NCBI GenBank assembly: GCA_013152755.1
Contig: JAADFR010000165.1
Coordinates: forward strand, 1 to 59,051
Length of the DNA: 59,051 nucleotides
Reading direction: 5' to 3'
Source of the DNA: Alphaproteobacteria bacterium
GTDB taxonomy: Bacteria > Pseudomonadota > Alphaproteobacteria > Sphingomonadales > Emcibacteraceae
This document shows, piece after piece, positions 15,404 through 23,728 of the stretch. Under the pieces are notes generated by a model. That model saw only the letters and a program-made list of their open reading frames with translations. It ran no database searches and was not told where the DNA came from. Each line of letters starts with the position of its first letter. The first letter of the stretch is position 1. The position numbers were made by a program, and so were the translations under genes.

Positions 15404-17857
15404 TTAGAAGTTAAAGACAGCCTCTATCCCGAATGTGCGGGGCAGATTCGGGAAGCGGGCGATTGTTCCGAAGAAGTCCCGCAGATCATCCACATATTTC
15501 CGCTGATCGGTCAGGTTCTTGCCCCAGAGATATATTTCCCAGCTTTCTTCATCAGACATCAATCCGATGCGGGCATTTACCATGGTCAGTGACTCAATGT
15601 AATCAAAGGGAACCGTGCCACCCAAGCGGAGATTGGCCACTCTGTCATTGTTAACGGTGGTGAAATATCCGCTTCTGTGGGTCAGATCAACGCGCATCAG
15701 CAAGGTGGTGTTCAACCCCTCAAGCTCATGATAATATTGCGCACTGAAGGCCGCATTGAAGGTCGTGGCATTTGGCAGGCGATTGCCGGATACATCCGTG
15801 CCGCCCGCGCCGCCTTCCAGAAACTCATCGAATACGGCATCAAGAATACCAAAGGAGCCCGTGAAGGTCAGGTCTTGAGTGGCATGCCATGTTGCTTCGA
15901 CCTCGACACCCTTGGTTGAGACTTTCGCCGCATTGGTAATACGGATAGAGGTCCGCCCGCCGCCAAGGTCCACAAACTGGTTCACTTGATAATTATCATA
16001 GTTGGAAATAAATCCAGCCATATTCAACTTGATCCGGTTGTCAAGGAAGCTGCCCTTGAAGCCGATTTCATAGCTGTCCACCGTTTCCTTGTCGAACTCA
16101 AGGCCTGAATTGGACGCTAGCTCATCAGCGTTGATAAAATCAAGGTTGAAACCACCACTTTTGTAGCCCGATGAATATTTGGCATAAACATTTATATCGT
16201 CATTTACCGCATACATGAAGTTAATAGACGGGGCAAAGAATTTATCCTGCCTTTTATTTATCAGAGGTGAGGGGTTTAAGGGGTCCGGGCCCGTGGACCC
16301 AATGTTAAAGGCAAGTGCGTTTAGTGCAATGAATGGCGCAAGCTGGCCAGCAGCGGCTGGCGAATAAAGGCCCACATCTGTCACAGAATCCAAGTTTAAT
16401 GTTGATCCGATAGGATTGCCATCGGTGCCTGGCAAATTGACAAACGGGTCGGGAATCTCCAGAGGACGCCCGGAAGCCCGGCCATCCAATGTCCAGCTTA
16501 CGTTTTTATTTTCGATAGAATAGCGCATACCGAAACCAATTTTAAATTTATCGGTGACTTTATAAGTTCCGTTGATATAGGCGGCGTAGCTGTTGGTGCC
16601 AACCAGACCAAAATTACTTGTTGCCGAGGCTCCCGGAACGCCAAAGTTCAAAGTTTGCCGAACGATTTCCTGAAAGGGTCCCGGTACGCCAAAGACATCG
16701 AAATATCCGGTGAAGAAGTCAGAACCAATGGTTGCATCACGCTGTGTCTCTGCATTCTGATCATAATAATACAGACCAACCATGTAGGTCAGATTCTCAT
16801 CATCCGGCGAAATAAACTGAAGTTCTTCGGTGAACTGCTTGTATTTATCGGCAAAGCGGATTTTAACAATATCCAATGTGGAATAATCAGTTTCGTTGGT
16901 ATAAACCGCATCGGTCTTGCGGTAACCGGTAATTGATTTAAGGGTAAAGCCGTTATCCATCTCATAGTTAATGTCCAAATGACCGCCGTAAACGTCCCGC
17001 TTGTCATCCGGGTCTTTGTTAAAAGCAACAACACGCTCTTCGGGGGCAACTTGAACCGGGCCGAAAGCAAAAGTGTCGGTCAGGGGCTCCCCAACCAATA
17101 TCAGGGCGTCACTGTTCAACCCGTCAAAGGAGGCGTTGATTTCAAGCTGGTCACTGGCCTGAATGCGTATTTGCGCCCGGTAAGCCAGCGAATCTACCTG
17201 CATCAGTTTATTGTTGGTAACGGTATTGAGTACATAACCGTCACGATCAACCTTTGAAAGGGTGAATTTGGTGAAGACGGTATCGGACAGGGGCAGGTTA
17301 AGCATGCCCTTGAATTCTGTATAGCCAAGGTTACCCACATCGGCACTGAACTGAGCGGAAAGTTCATCGGCGGGTTTCTTGGTGACCAGATTAATGGCGC
17401 CGGCCACGGTGTTTTTACCGAACAGGGTGCCCTGCGGCCCACGCAGGATTTCAACTCGTTCCAGATCAAGAAGTTCTTGATTAAGGGCAGGGGATTGTCC
17501 CATATAGACCCCGTCCACATAAACCCCAACGCGGGCATCAAAGCCAATGTTACGGCTCTGTGCGCCCACACCACGAATGGTCACGGTGGAACGAAAGTCA
17601 TTGGATTCGCTGATTTGCAGGTTCGGGATATATTCGGCGATTGATTTCAAGTCGCGAACACCCGTCTGGTCGATTTCTTCTGCGCCAAGGGCAGACATGG
17701 AGATCGGAACGTCCTTCATGCGCTCGGATCTTTTTGTCGCCGTTACGACAATATCTTCAATGATGAAGTCTTCGTCGGCAGATGCGGTAAAGCTGGCCGC
17801 CGAAGACATTGCGGTGGAAAGCGCAATGACGGACGAAACTGTAATGAATTTTCTCAT
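15404..17857 (-). CDS. TonB-dependent outer-membrane receptor C
   Basis: This 817-residue outer-membrane receptor has a signal peptide ending near SFTASA, the TonB-box-like IEDIVVTATKR, a plug segment VEILRGPQGTLFGKNTVAGA (about 133-152) and a barrel ending in FGIEAVFNF. GGGAGT precedes the ATG at a good distance. It is convergent with the MDR gene and divergent from the symporter at 18081. Three receptors of the same broad class within 17 kb mark this as a specialised uptake region. The differing barrels suggest different ligands or different forms of one ligand. Confidence 0.92.
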   Translation of the reverse strand: MRKFITVSSVIALSTAMSSAASFTASADEDFIIEDIVVTATKRSERMKDVPISMSALGAEEIDQTGVRDLKSIAEYIPNLQISESNDFRSTVTIRGVGAQSRNIGFDARVGVYVDGVYMGQSPALNQELLDLERVEILRGPQGTLFGKNTVAGAINLVTKKPADELSAQFSADVGNLGYTEFKGMLNLPLSDTVFTKFTLSKVDRDGYVLNTVTNNKLMQVDSLAYRAQIRIQASDQLEINASFDGLNSDALILVGEPLTDTFAFGPVQVAPEERVVAFNKDPDDKRDVYGGHLDINYEMDNGFTLKSITGYRKTDAVYTNETDYSTLDIVKIRFADKYKQFTEELQFISPDDENLTYMVGLYYYDQNAETQRDATIGSDFFTGYFDVFGVPGPFQEIVRQTLNFGVPGASATSNFGLVGTNSYAAYINGTYKVTDKFKIGFGMRYSIENKNVSWTLDGRASGRPLEIPDPFVNLPGTDGNPIGSTLNLDSVTDVGLYSPAAAGQLAPFIALNALAFNIGSTGPDPLNPSPLINKRQDKFFAPSINFMYAVNDDINVYAKYSSGYKSGGFNLDFINADELASNSGLEFDKETVDSYEIGFKGSFLDNRIKLNMAGFISNYDNYQVNQFVDLGGGRTSIRITNAAKVSTKGVEVEATWHATQDLTFTGSFGILDAVFDEFLEGGAGGTDVSGNRLPNATTFNAAFSAQYYHELEGLNTTLLMRVDLTHRSGYFTTVNNDRVANLRLGGTVPFDYIESLTMVNARIGLMSDEESWEIYLWGKNLTDQRKYVDDLRDFFGTIARFPNLPRTFGIEAVFNF

Positions 17858-18010
17858 GTATTACTCCCTATATTATTATTATTTAAAACTAACGTTTATA
17901 TTAAAGTCGAAAACGCATGTTAATCCCGAAACAGCCTTATATTCAAGTAATTTATTATGACAATATTGAATGTCATGGAAAATACGCCTAAAGTCTGAGC
18001 CATATGGTCT

Positions 18011-18030
18011 TGATTGAATATAAGCAATCA
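18011..18030. promoter_or_regulatory. Inverted repeat in the receptor C / symporter gap
   Basis: TGATTG (18011-18016) and CAATCA (18025-18030) form a six-base inverted repeat with an eight-base spacer, about 50 bases before the symporter start. It may be an operator; no known regulator motif was recognised. Confidence 0.25.
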
Positions 18031-18080
18031 CGGAAGAACATACAGTATAAAGACGATATAAAAGTCAGAATAGGGAATTA

Positions 18081-19508
18081 ATGTCAAAAGAAACCACCGT
18101 TTTGATCGTCTTGGTCATCTATAAAGTTACATTGATTCTGATTGGGTTCTGGGCGCAAAAAAGGACCCATAATAATACTGACTTCTTCATTGGCGGGCGA
18201 ACGCTTGGCCCGTTTGTCGCCTCCATCAGCTATGCAGCCAGTTCGGCATCGGCCTGGACGATATTGAGTCTGAGCGCGGCGGCTTTTACCATGGGCATAT
18301 CGGTGATCTGGATTTTTCTGGGGCTTATTTGGGGGCATGGGGCATCATGGTTCTGGCTTGCCCCGCGTTTGCAAAAAATATCAGCGGAGAAAAATCTGGT
18401 TACCGTGATCGATCTTCTGGCGCTGGAGGGGACGGATAATACCAGAAGAAATATCAGGTATTTTGCCGCCGCCGTTGTGACATTCTGTTTTGTCTTTTAC
18501 GTGGCAACGCAGTTTATGGGCGCGGGTAAGGCCTTCGCCACCACATTCGATATGTCCATATCGTCCAGTATAGCCATCGGCGGTGGCATCGTCCTGATAT
18601 ATACATTATTGGGCGGTTTTTGGGCGGTAAGCCTTACGGATACGTTGCAGGGTATGTTGATGTTGCTGGCGGCGATCATCCTCCCGGCTATGGCGATGGT
18701 GGAAGTGGGCGGCCTGTCGGCTTTCTGGCAGGGTTTGAAAGACGTATCAACGGCTGACCAGATGTCCCTCACCGGCGCCAACGTGGGTTTGATGGCTGGA
18801 GGGTTCATTTTAGGGACTTTGGCTATGGGCCTTGGTACATTCGGGCAACCCCATTTGCTGACCCGTTTCATGTCAATTCGGGATGCGGCATCGGTCAAGA
18901 CCGCGCAGAAAATGGCCATTTTCTGGTTTCTCATCGTTCTTGGTAATATGGTTGTCCTTGGTCTGTGCGGTAAAATCCTGATCTCTGGCCCGCTGGCGGA
19001 CCCGGAGCGGCTATTTTTCATCATGACTGACAACTTAATGCCGACCGTATTGGGCGGTATTTTGCTGGCAGCGGTGCTGAGCGCGATCATGTCAACGGCG
19101 GACAGCCAGTTACTGGTCAGTGCCTCGGCCATTGCCCATGATATAATGGGCGAACCGGATGAGGGTGAAAGCAGGCTTTGGGTGTCCCGGCTGGTGATCA
19201 GTCTGTTGTGTGGCACATCGGTTTTGGTGGCAATTTTCCTGCCGTCAGATATTTTTTCGCGGGTATTATTCGCTTGGGGCGCGTTGGGGGCGGCCTTTGG
19301 CCCGGTGGTGGTTCTGCGTCTTGCCGGGGTGCGGCTTAATCCAAAATTCATTCTACCCGCCATGGTGACGGGGCTGGGGCTGACCATTTTCTTTTATTTG
19401 CGGCCAAATTCTGTGGGCGATATTCTGGAAAGACTTGTGCCGTTCCTGATTTCTTTTATATTGTTATATGCAACCCGAATTAATTACTCAAAAAAGGATA
19501 ACTTATGA
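18081..19508 (+). CDS. Sodium:solute symporter (SSS family, PutP-like)
   Basis: This 475-residue integral membrane protein has about 13 hydrophobic segments. SSS-family signatures include FFIGGRTLGPFVASISYAAS near residues 34-53, GGFWAVSLTDTLQGMLML near 180-197, and AAVLSAIMSTADSQLLVSAS near 330-350, a well-conserved sodium-site region. It should import an organic solute with Na+. AGGGA precedes the ATG. Its stop overlaps the peroxiredoxin start by four bases, so the two are translationally coupled. The position beside three TonB receptors suggests inner-membrane uptake of a compound brought in through one of them; that link is inference. Confidence 0.88.
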   Translation: MSKETTVLIVLVIYKVTLILIGFWAQKRTHNNTDFFIGGRTLGPFVASISYAASSASAWTILSLSAAAFTMGISVIWIFLGLIWGHGASWFWLAPRLQKISAEKNLVTVIDLLALEGTDNTRRNIRYFAAAVVTFCFVFYVATQFMGAGKAFATTFDMSISSSIAIGGGIVLIYTLLGGFWAVSLTDTLQGMLMLLAAIILPAMAMVEVGGLSAFWQGLKDVSTADQMSLTGANVGLMAGGFILGTLAMGLGTFGQPHLLTRFMSIRDAASVKTAQKMAIFWFLIVLGNMVVLGLCGKILISGPLADPERLFFIMTDNLMPTVLGGILLAAVLSAIMSTADSQLLVSASAIAHDIMGEPDEGESRLWVSRLVISLLCGTSVLVAIFLPSDIFSRVLFAWGALGAAFGPVVVLRLAGVRLNPKFILPAMVTGLGLTIFFYLRPNSVGDILERLVPFLISFILLYATRINYSKKDNL

Positions 19509-19987
19509 CCATAGCTGTTGGCGATAAACTGCCCGAAGCCACCCTTGTTGAAATGACCGGCGATGGTCCGGTTCCGCGTACCACAGGGGATATTTTCGGC
19601 GGCCGTAAGGTTGCGGTTTTTTCTGTACCCGGTGCCTTCACCCCAACCTGTTCGGCAAAACATTTGCCGGGCTTCATTGAGGCGGCGGATAAATTCAAGG
19701 CGGCCGGTATTGATGAGATTATCTGTATGGCGGTCAATGATGCCTTTGTCATGGGCGCATGGGGCAAGGCCCAAGGGGCGGACGGTAAGGTCACAATGCT
19801 CAGCGATGGCAACGGCGATTTTGTCAAGGCGCTTGGCCTTGAAATGGATGGGCGAGCCTTTAGCATGGGCATGCGCGGACAGCGTTTTTCCATGGTGGTG
19901 GATGATGGGGTGGTCACGGTCCTGAATATTGAAGGCCCCGGTGAATTTCATGTCTCCAGCGCGGACCATATGCTCGGTCAGCTATAA
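19505..19987 (+). CDS. Peroxiredoxin (Prx5-type, redoxin family)
   Basis: This 160-residue thiol peroxidase has the peroxidatic Cys49 in VPGAFTPTCSAKHLPGF, as in the Prx5 subfamily, and the downstream conserved RGQRFSMVVDDG segment. It reduces hydrogen peroxide and organic peroxides in the cytoplasm using thiol donors. No second resolving cysteine is seen near the C-terminus, so it is probably a one-Cys enzyme using glutathione/glutaredoxin. It overlaps the symporter gene by four bases. A terminator follows directly. Confidence 0.93.
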   Translation: MTIAVGDKLPEATLVEMTGDGPVPRTTGDIFGGRKVAVFSVPGAFTPTCSAKHLPGFIEAADKFKAAGIDEIICMAVNDAFVMGAWGKAQGADGKVTMLSDGNGDFVKALGLEMDGRAFSMGMRGQRFSMVVDDGVVTVLNIEGPGEFHVSSADHMLGQL

Positions 19988-20005
19988 ACCACAGCGATAT
20001 AATCA

Positions 20006-20033
20006 GGCGGTCCCATATGGGACCGCCTTTTTT
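20006..20033. terminator. Terminator between peroxiredoxin and DUF423 gene
   Basis: GGCGGTCCCA (20006-20015) pairs perfectly with TGGGACCGCC (20018-20027), followed by six T. It lies 19 bases after the peroxiredoxin stop and touches the end of the convergent gene. Confidence 0.88.
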
Positions 20034-20433
20034 ATGCTTTTTTCAGGGTCATGGCCACACGGATCAGGTTAAGCCAGGCCAGCATGCTGGACAGGCCACC
20101 AAAAGGGATCAGAAATTTAACCGGGTGGTCCGGAAAAATGGCCATCAAATATAACAGTCCGCTGAACAGGAAAATACCTGCAAGGAACAGTGCAGCTGAG
20201 ACTTTTAGACGTTTCAGAGCCTTGGCAGGGTCCGATGCATTTGCCTCAACAACCGGCCAGAGAATGGCACAGCCCAACAGGGCCAGGCTGAGCAGATGGT
20301 GGTAAAGGCTGGCCCGGTCAAACAGGTCTTTGCCCACTTCATCCATATAGGGGGCCAGCGCGTGGGAGCCGGACGCGCCAATGGCAACGGCCAGAAAACC
20401 GCTGATAGCGGCAATGATCAGAAGTATTCTCAT
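20032..20433 (-). CDS. DUF423 (YgdD-type) small membrane protein
   Basis: This 133-residue protein has four hydrophobic segments and the DUF423 pattern: GASGSHALAPYM near the N-terminus, a YHHLLSLALLG helix, a FLFSGLLYL segment, and FGGLSSMLAWLNL near the C-terminus. The family is widespread, located in the inner membrane, and has no established biochemical function. GAGGAA precedes the ATG. It stands alone, convergent with the peroxiredoxin gene. Confidence 0.88.
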   Translation of the reverse strand: MRILLIIAAISGFLAVAIGASGSHALAPYMDEVGKDLFDRASLYHHLLSLALLGCAILWPVVEANASDPAKALKRLKVSAALFLAGIFLFSGLLYLMAIFPDHPVKFLIPFGGLSSMLAWLNLIRVAMTLKKA

Positions 20434-20497
20434 GGGACATTCCTCGTATCTATGATGTTAAAATTAGACACCATAGATACGGGAAAAGCAAGATTTG

Positions 20498-21454
20498 TTA
20501 ATTTACCCGGATCAGTTCGACCGTGAAAATCAGGGCTGCATTAGGCGGAATGGCCCCGGGGGAGCCTTGGGGACCGTAGGCCAGATCGGACGGGATGAAG
20601 AATTTATACTTCGCGCCTTCTTTCATGAGCTGTACGCCCTCGGTCCAGCCGGGGATAACCTGATTAAGCCCGAAATCAATAGGTTCGCCCCGATCATAAG
20701 AACTGTCGAATTTGGTGCCGTCAATGAGGGTGCCTTCATAATGAACGCTCACCCGGTCCGTGGCGCGGGGGCTTTTGCCGGTGCCTTCCAGCAGGACTTT
20801 ATATTGCAGGCCGCTTGCGGTGGTTTTGACGCCAGCCTTGCCTTTGTTGTCGGCAAGGAATTTTTCGCCCTCGGCTTTCGCGGCCTTGCTTGCCTGTTCC
20901 GCTTCTGCGCGCATGGCGGCTTCTTTCTTGGCGGCTTCCTCGGCAGATTCAACGGCGAAAAGTTCGACGGTGAAGATCAGGTCGGCATTGGGCGGGATCG
21001 GCCCGCCGCCGGCTTCGCCGTAGGCAAGCTCTGACGGGATGGTAAATTTATACTTACTGCCCACATTCATTAACTGCACGCCCTCGGTCCAGCCTTTGAT
21101 GACCCGGTTGAGCGGAAAGCTGATGGTTTCCCCCCGCTTGTAGGAGCTGTCGAATATGGTGCCATCCATGAGGCTGCCCTCATAATGGACTGTTACAGTG
21201 TCCTCGGCAGTGGGGCTTTCGCCGGTGCCTTTGGTCAGAATTTCATATTTCAGGCCACTGTCTGTGGTATGTATTTCATGGGATGTGGACACGTCTTGTT
21301 CCTTAACTTTTTGTTTTTCTGTTTGTTGTTCTTTGGTTTTGTCGTCCTTGTCCGAACAGGCGGCAATGAGCAGGGTCAATGCTGCTGCCAGAAGGACTGA
21401 TAAAACTGGCCGGGCTATTTTAGTAATTTGGGCAATCATGCCGAAACGCTCCAT
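20498..21454 (-). CDS. Tandem-domain FKBP-type peptidyl-prolyl isomerase lipoprotein
   Basis: This 318-residue protein contains two FKBP domains, about residues 60-165 and 210-318. Each has the VHYEGxLxDGTxFDSSYxRGE and GWTEGVQLM segments and ends in IFTVEL. They are joined by a charged alanine/lysine-rich linker that probably forms a helix. The N-terminus has a lipobox (LIAAC, Cys at about 33), so it should be a lipid-anchored periplasmic proline isomerase/chaperone, probably helping outer-membrane protein folding. An ATG five codons in (21439) has a better ribosome site and may be the real start. Many relatives have a single FKBP domain with an N-terminal dimerisation domain; here the catalytic domain is doubled. 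Confidence 0.92.
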   Translation of the reverse strand: MERFGMIAQITKIARPVLSVLLAAALTLLIAACSDKDDKTKEQQTEKQKVKEQDVSTSHEIHTTDSGLKYEILTKGTGESPTAEDTVTVHYEGSLMDGTIFDSSYKRGETISFPLNRVIKGWTEGVQLMNVGSKYKFTIPSELAYGEAGGGPIPPNADLIFTVELFAVESAEEAAKKEAAMRAEAEQASKAAKAEGEKFLADNKGKAGVKTTASGLQYKVLLEGTGKSPRATDRVSVHYEGTLIDGTKFDSSYDRGEPIDFGLNQVIPGWTEGVQLMKEGAKYKFFIPSDLAYGPQGSPGAIPPNAALIFTVELIRVN

Positions 21455-21558
21455 TATTATCGGTTATGGGCAAGAGCTATAACCCAAAGAATTTTATTTT
21501 CCAAGGTAAATTTTGGGCTCAAAAAAGCCATATTTCAGGATAATGGTGCCGCCGCACT

Positions 21559-21581
21559 TGAGATGTTACATCTCATGTAAC
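21559..21581. promoter_or_regulatory. Nested palindromes upstream of ino1
   Basis: Two perfect seven-base inverted repeats with three-base spacers overlap. TGAGATG/CATCTCA spans 21559-21575 and GTTACAT/ATGTAAC spans 21565-21581. A third GTTACAT lies near 21599. They are about 140 bases before the ino1 start. Such overlapping dyads suggest an operator or an alternative RNA structure. The binding factor was not recognised. Confidence 0.45.
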
Positions 21582-21722
21582 TGTTAAATGCTTGTCGCGT
21601 TACATTTTTATGATATATCTGTGTCATAATTTTGAAACATATGGGCGGGGAATGGTTGTTCCCTTGCCTTTAGCGTGCTTAGTACTTTTAATTTGATGAA
21701 CAAAAAACAAGGTTTTGAAGAT

Positions 21723-22850
21723 ATGTCAAAAATCAAAATAGCCATCGCCGGTATCGGTAACTGTGCCAGTTCCCTGATTCAGGGTATTTATTATTACACG
21801 CAGGAACGGGTTGGTGATGCCAAGCGGGTTCCCGGCCTGATGCATTGGGAAGTGGGGGGCTATCGTCCCTGTGATATTGATGTGGTTGCTGCTTTTGATG
21901 TGGACAAGCGCAAGGTTGGCAAGGATGTCAATGACGCGATCTTTGAAAAGCCAAACTGTACAACTGTATTTCACGGTGACCTGCCAAAAAGCGGCACAAT
22001 CGTTAAAATGGGCAATGTCCTTGACGGTGTGTCCGAGCATATGGCGAATTATGATGATGACCGTACTTTCCTTGTGAAGGATGCCCCATCTGCTACCAAA
22101 GCGGAAATTGTTCAGGAACTGAAAGACAGCGGTGCTGAGATCCTGACCAACTATATGCCTGTGGGTTCCGAAGAAGCCGCTAAATTCTATGCGGAATGTG
22201 CATTGGAAGCTGGAATTGCTTTCATCAATAACATGCCGGTTTTCATTGCGTCCAACCCGGAGTGGGCGGAAAGATTTAAAGCCCGTAACCTTCCTCTTAT
22301 CGGGGATGATATCAAGGCGCAATTGGGCGCGACCATTACCCACCGGACATTGACCGACCTGTTCGCCAAGCGCGGTGTGGTTCTGGAACGTACCTATCAG
22401 CTGAATACGGGCGGTAACACAGACTTCTTGAATATGAAAAATCAGGACCGTCTGGAATCCAAGAAAATTTCCAAGACAGAAGCCGTGCAATCTGTTGCCG
22501 GAACGCGTCTGGCCGATGATAATATCCATATCGGCCCGTCAGACTATATTCCATGGCAGAATGACAACAAGCTCTGCTTCCTGCGTATGGAAGGCGACCT
22601 GTTTGGCGGTGTGCCGATGAATATTGAACTGCGTCTCAGCGTGGAAGACAGCCCCAACTCTGCCGGTGTTGCTATTGACATGATCCGCTGTTGCAAGCTG
22701 GCCTTGCTTAACGGGGAAGGCGGCATTATTCACGGCGCATCCGCTTATTTCTGCAAGCATCCGCCCCAGCAGTTTACCGATGATCAGGCCTATGAAATGA
22801 CCGAAGAATTTATCGCCAGCCGGGTCAGTGCGCTGAAGGTCGCTGAATAA
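21723..22850 (+). CDS. ino1: Inositol-3-phosphate synthase
   Basis: The product makes 1L-myo-inositol-1(3)-phosphate from glucose-6-phosphate with internal NAD+ recycling. From the ATG at 21723 the protein is 375 residues, the size of the actinobacterial/archaeal-type enzyme. It starts with the NAD-binding motif KIAIAGIGNCASSLIQG, and has conserved LTNYMPVGSEEA (about 139-150), GDDIKAQLGATITHR and LNTGGNTDFLNM (about 236-247) segments, the last with catalytic-site residues. A GTG 16 codons upstream is in frame but lacks family similarity. The gene is followed 20 bases later by a sugar-phosphate cytidylyltransferase-like gene, which together implies synthesis of CDP-inositol or an inositol lipid precursor. 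Confidence 0.92.
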   Translation: MSKIKIAIAGIGNCASSLIQGIYYYTQERVGDAKRVPGLMHWEVGGYRPCDIDVVAAFDVDKRKVGKDVNDAIFEKPNCTTVFHGDLPKSGTIVKMGNVLDGVSEHMANYDDDRTFLVKDAPSATKAEIVQELKDSGAEILTNYMPVGSEEAAKFYAECALEAGIAFINNMPVFIASNPEWAERFKARNLPLIGDDIKAQLGATITHRTLTDLFAKRGVVLERTYQLNTGGNTDFLNMKNQDRLESKKISKTEAVQSVAGTRLADDNIHIGPSDYIPWQNDNKLCFLRMEGDLFGGVPMNIELRLSVEDSPNSAGVAIDMIRCCKLALLNGEGGIIHGASAYFCKHPPQQFTDDQAYEMTEEFIASRVSALKVAE

Positions 22851-22870
22851 GCCAACAGGGATTATATCCG

Positions 22871-23587
22871 ATGAAATGTTTGATTGCTGCCGCTGGTCAG
22901 GGAACCAGAATGCGCGAAAAGGGCGAAGTTAAACCCCTGATCGAGCTGAACGGGGTTCCGATAATTGAGCGGGTGATAAAAAACCTGCGGGCGGGCGGTG
23001 TTGATGAATTTTTTGTCATCACCGGCTATCGGGGTACTAAGGTCCGGTCTTTTCTTGATGTCTTGGCGGAGCGGGAAAATATTGCAATCACTCATGTGAT
23101 CAATGAGGATTGGGAACGGCCCAACGGGATTTCGGTCCTGAAAGCCAAAGGGACCATCGAAGGCCCCTTTATCCTGACCATGTGCGATCATCTGTTTGAT
23201 CCGGATATTATCAAATCCCTTTTGGCCCATGATCATGAGCCGGATACGGTGACCCTGTGTGTGGATTATAATATTGAAAATCCTGTGGTTGACCTTGACG
23301 ATGTGACGCGGGTCAATTGTACCCGCAATCATATTGAGAATATCGGCAAGGTGATCCGGGATTATAATGCCTTTGATACGGGCATATTCTATTGTCATGA
23401 CGTTATGTTTGACGCTCTTGAGCAAAGTGCGCGAGAGGGGGATGAAAGCATAAGCGGAGCTATGAATATTCTGGGTAGTCAGGACAGGGCCCGCACCTTT
23501 GACATAGAAGGCAAGTTGTGGCTTGATGTTGACGACCCCACCGCCTTTGGCAAAGCCATCGTCTATGTGGACGAGGGACGTTTGTAA
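22871..23587 (+). CDS. Sugar-phosphate nucleotidyltransferase, probable CTP:inositol-1-phosphate cytidylyltransferase
   Basis: This 238-residue protein has the nucleotidyltransferase fold: AAAGQGTRM (about 6-14) binds the nucleotide, KPLIELNGVPIIERVI follows, and TMCDHLFD (about 107-114) holds the metal-binding aspartate. Coupling to ino1 (20 bases) and similarity of form to the N-terminal half of bifunctional IPCT/DIPP synthases point to activation of inositol-1-phosphate as CDP-inositol. The CDP-alcohol phosphotransferase half of the bifunctional proteins is absent here. A different sugar-1-phosphate substrate remains possible. A terminator follows the stop. Confidence 0.75.
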   Translation: MKCLIAAAGQGTRMREKGEVKPLIELNGVPIIERVIKNLRAGGVDEFFVITGYRGTKVRSFLDVLAERENIAITHVINEDWERPNGISVLKAKGTIEGPFILTMCDHLFDPDIIKSLLAHDHEPDTVTLCVDYNIENPVVDLDDVTRVNCTRNHIENIGKVIRDYNAFDTGIFYCHDVMFDALEQSAREGDESISGAMNILGSQDRARTFDIEGKLWLDVDDPTAFGKAIVYVDEGRL

Positions 23588-23615
23588 AAATATGGATATA
23601 TGAAGATTTTATAAG

Positions 23616-23643
23616 AACCGGGTGAATGTCATCCGGTTTTTTT
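23616..23643 (+). terminator. Terminator of the ino1 operon
   Basis: AACCGGGTGA (23616-23625) pairs with TCATCCGGTT (23629-23638) with one wobble, followed by a T run. It lies about 30 bases after the cytidylyltransferase stop. Confidence 0.85.
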
Positions 23644-23728
23644 GTTTTTAAATACCGCGTTGATCTGTCATTATTGTCACAGGTTACAAGGTGGCCCTGG
23701 AACAAAAAGAGGTTATGGGTATAGTTCG

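Noticed and set aside
21675-21722. N-terminal extension of ino1 from a GTG
   Set aside because: The 16 extra residues do not look like the family; the NAD-binding fold begins directly after the ATG at 21723.
23642-23728. N-terminal extension of trkH
   Set aside because: It runs through the T tract of the ino1 terminator and encodes no TrkH-like sequence.
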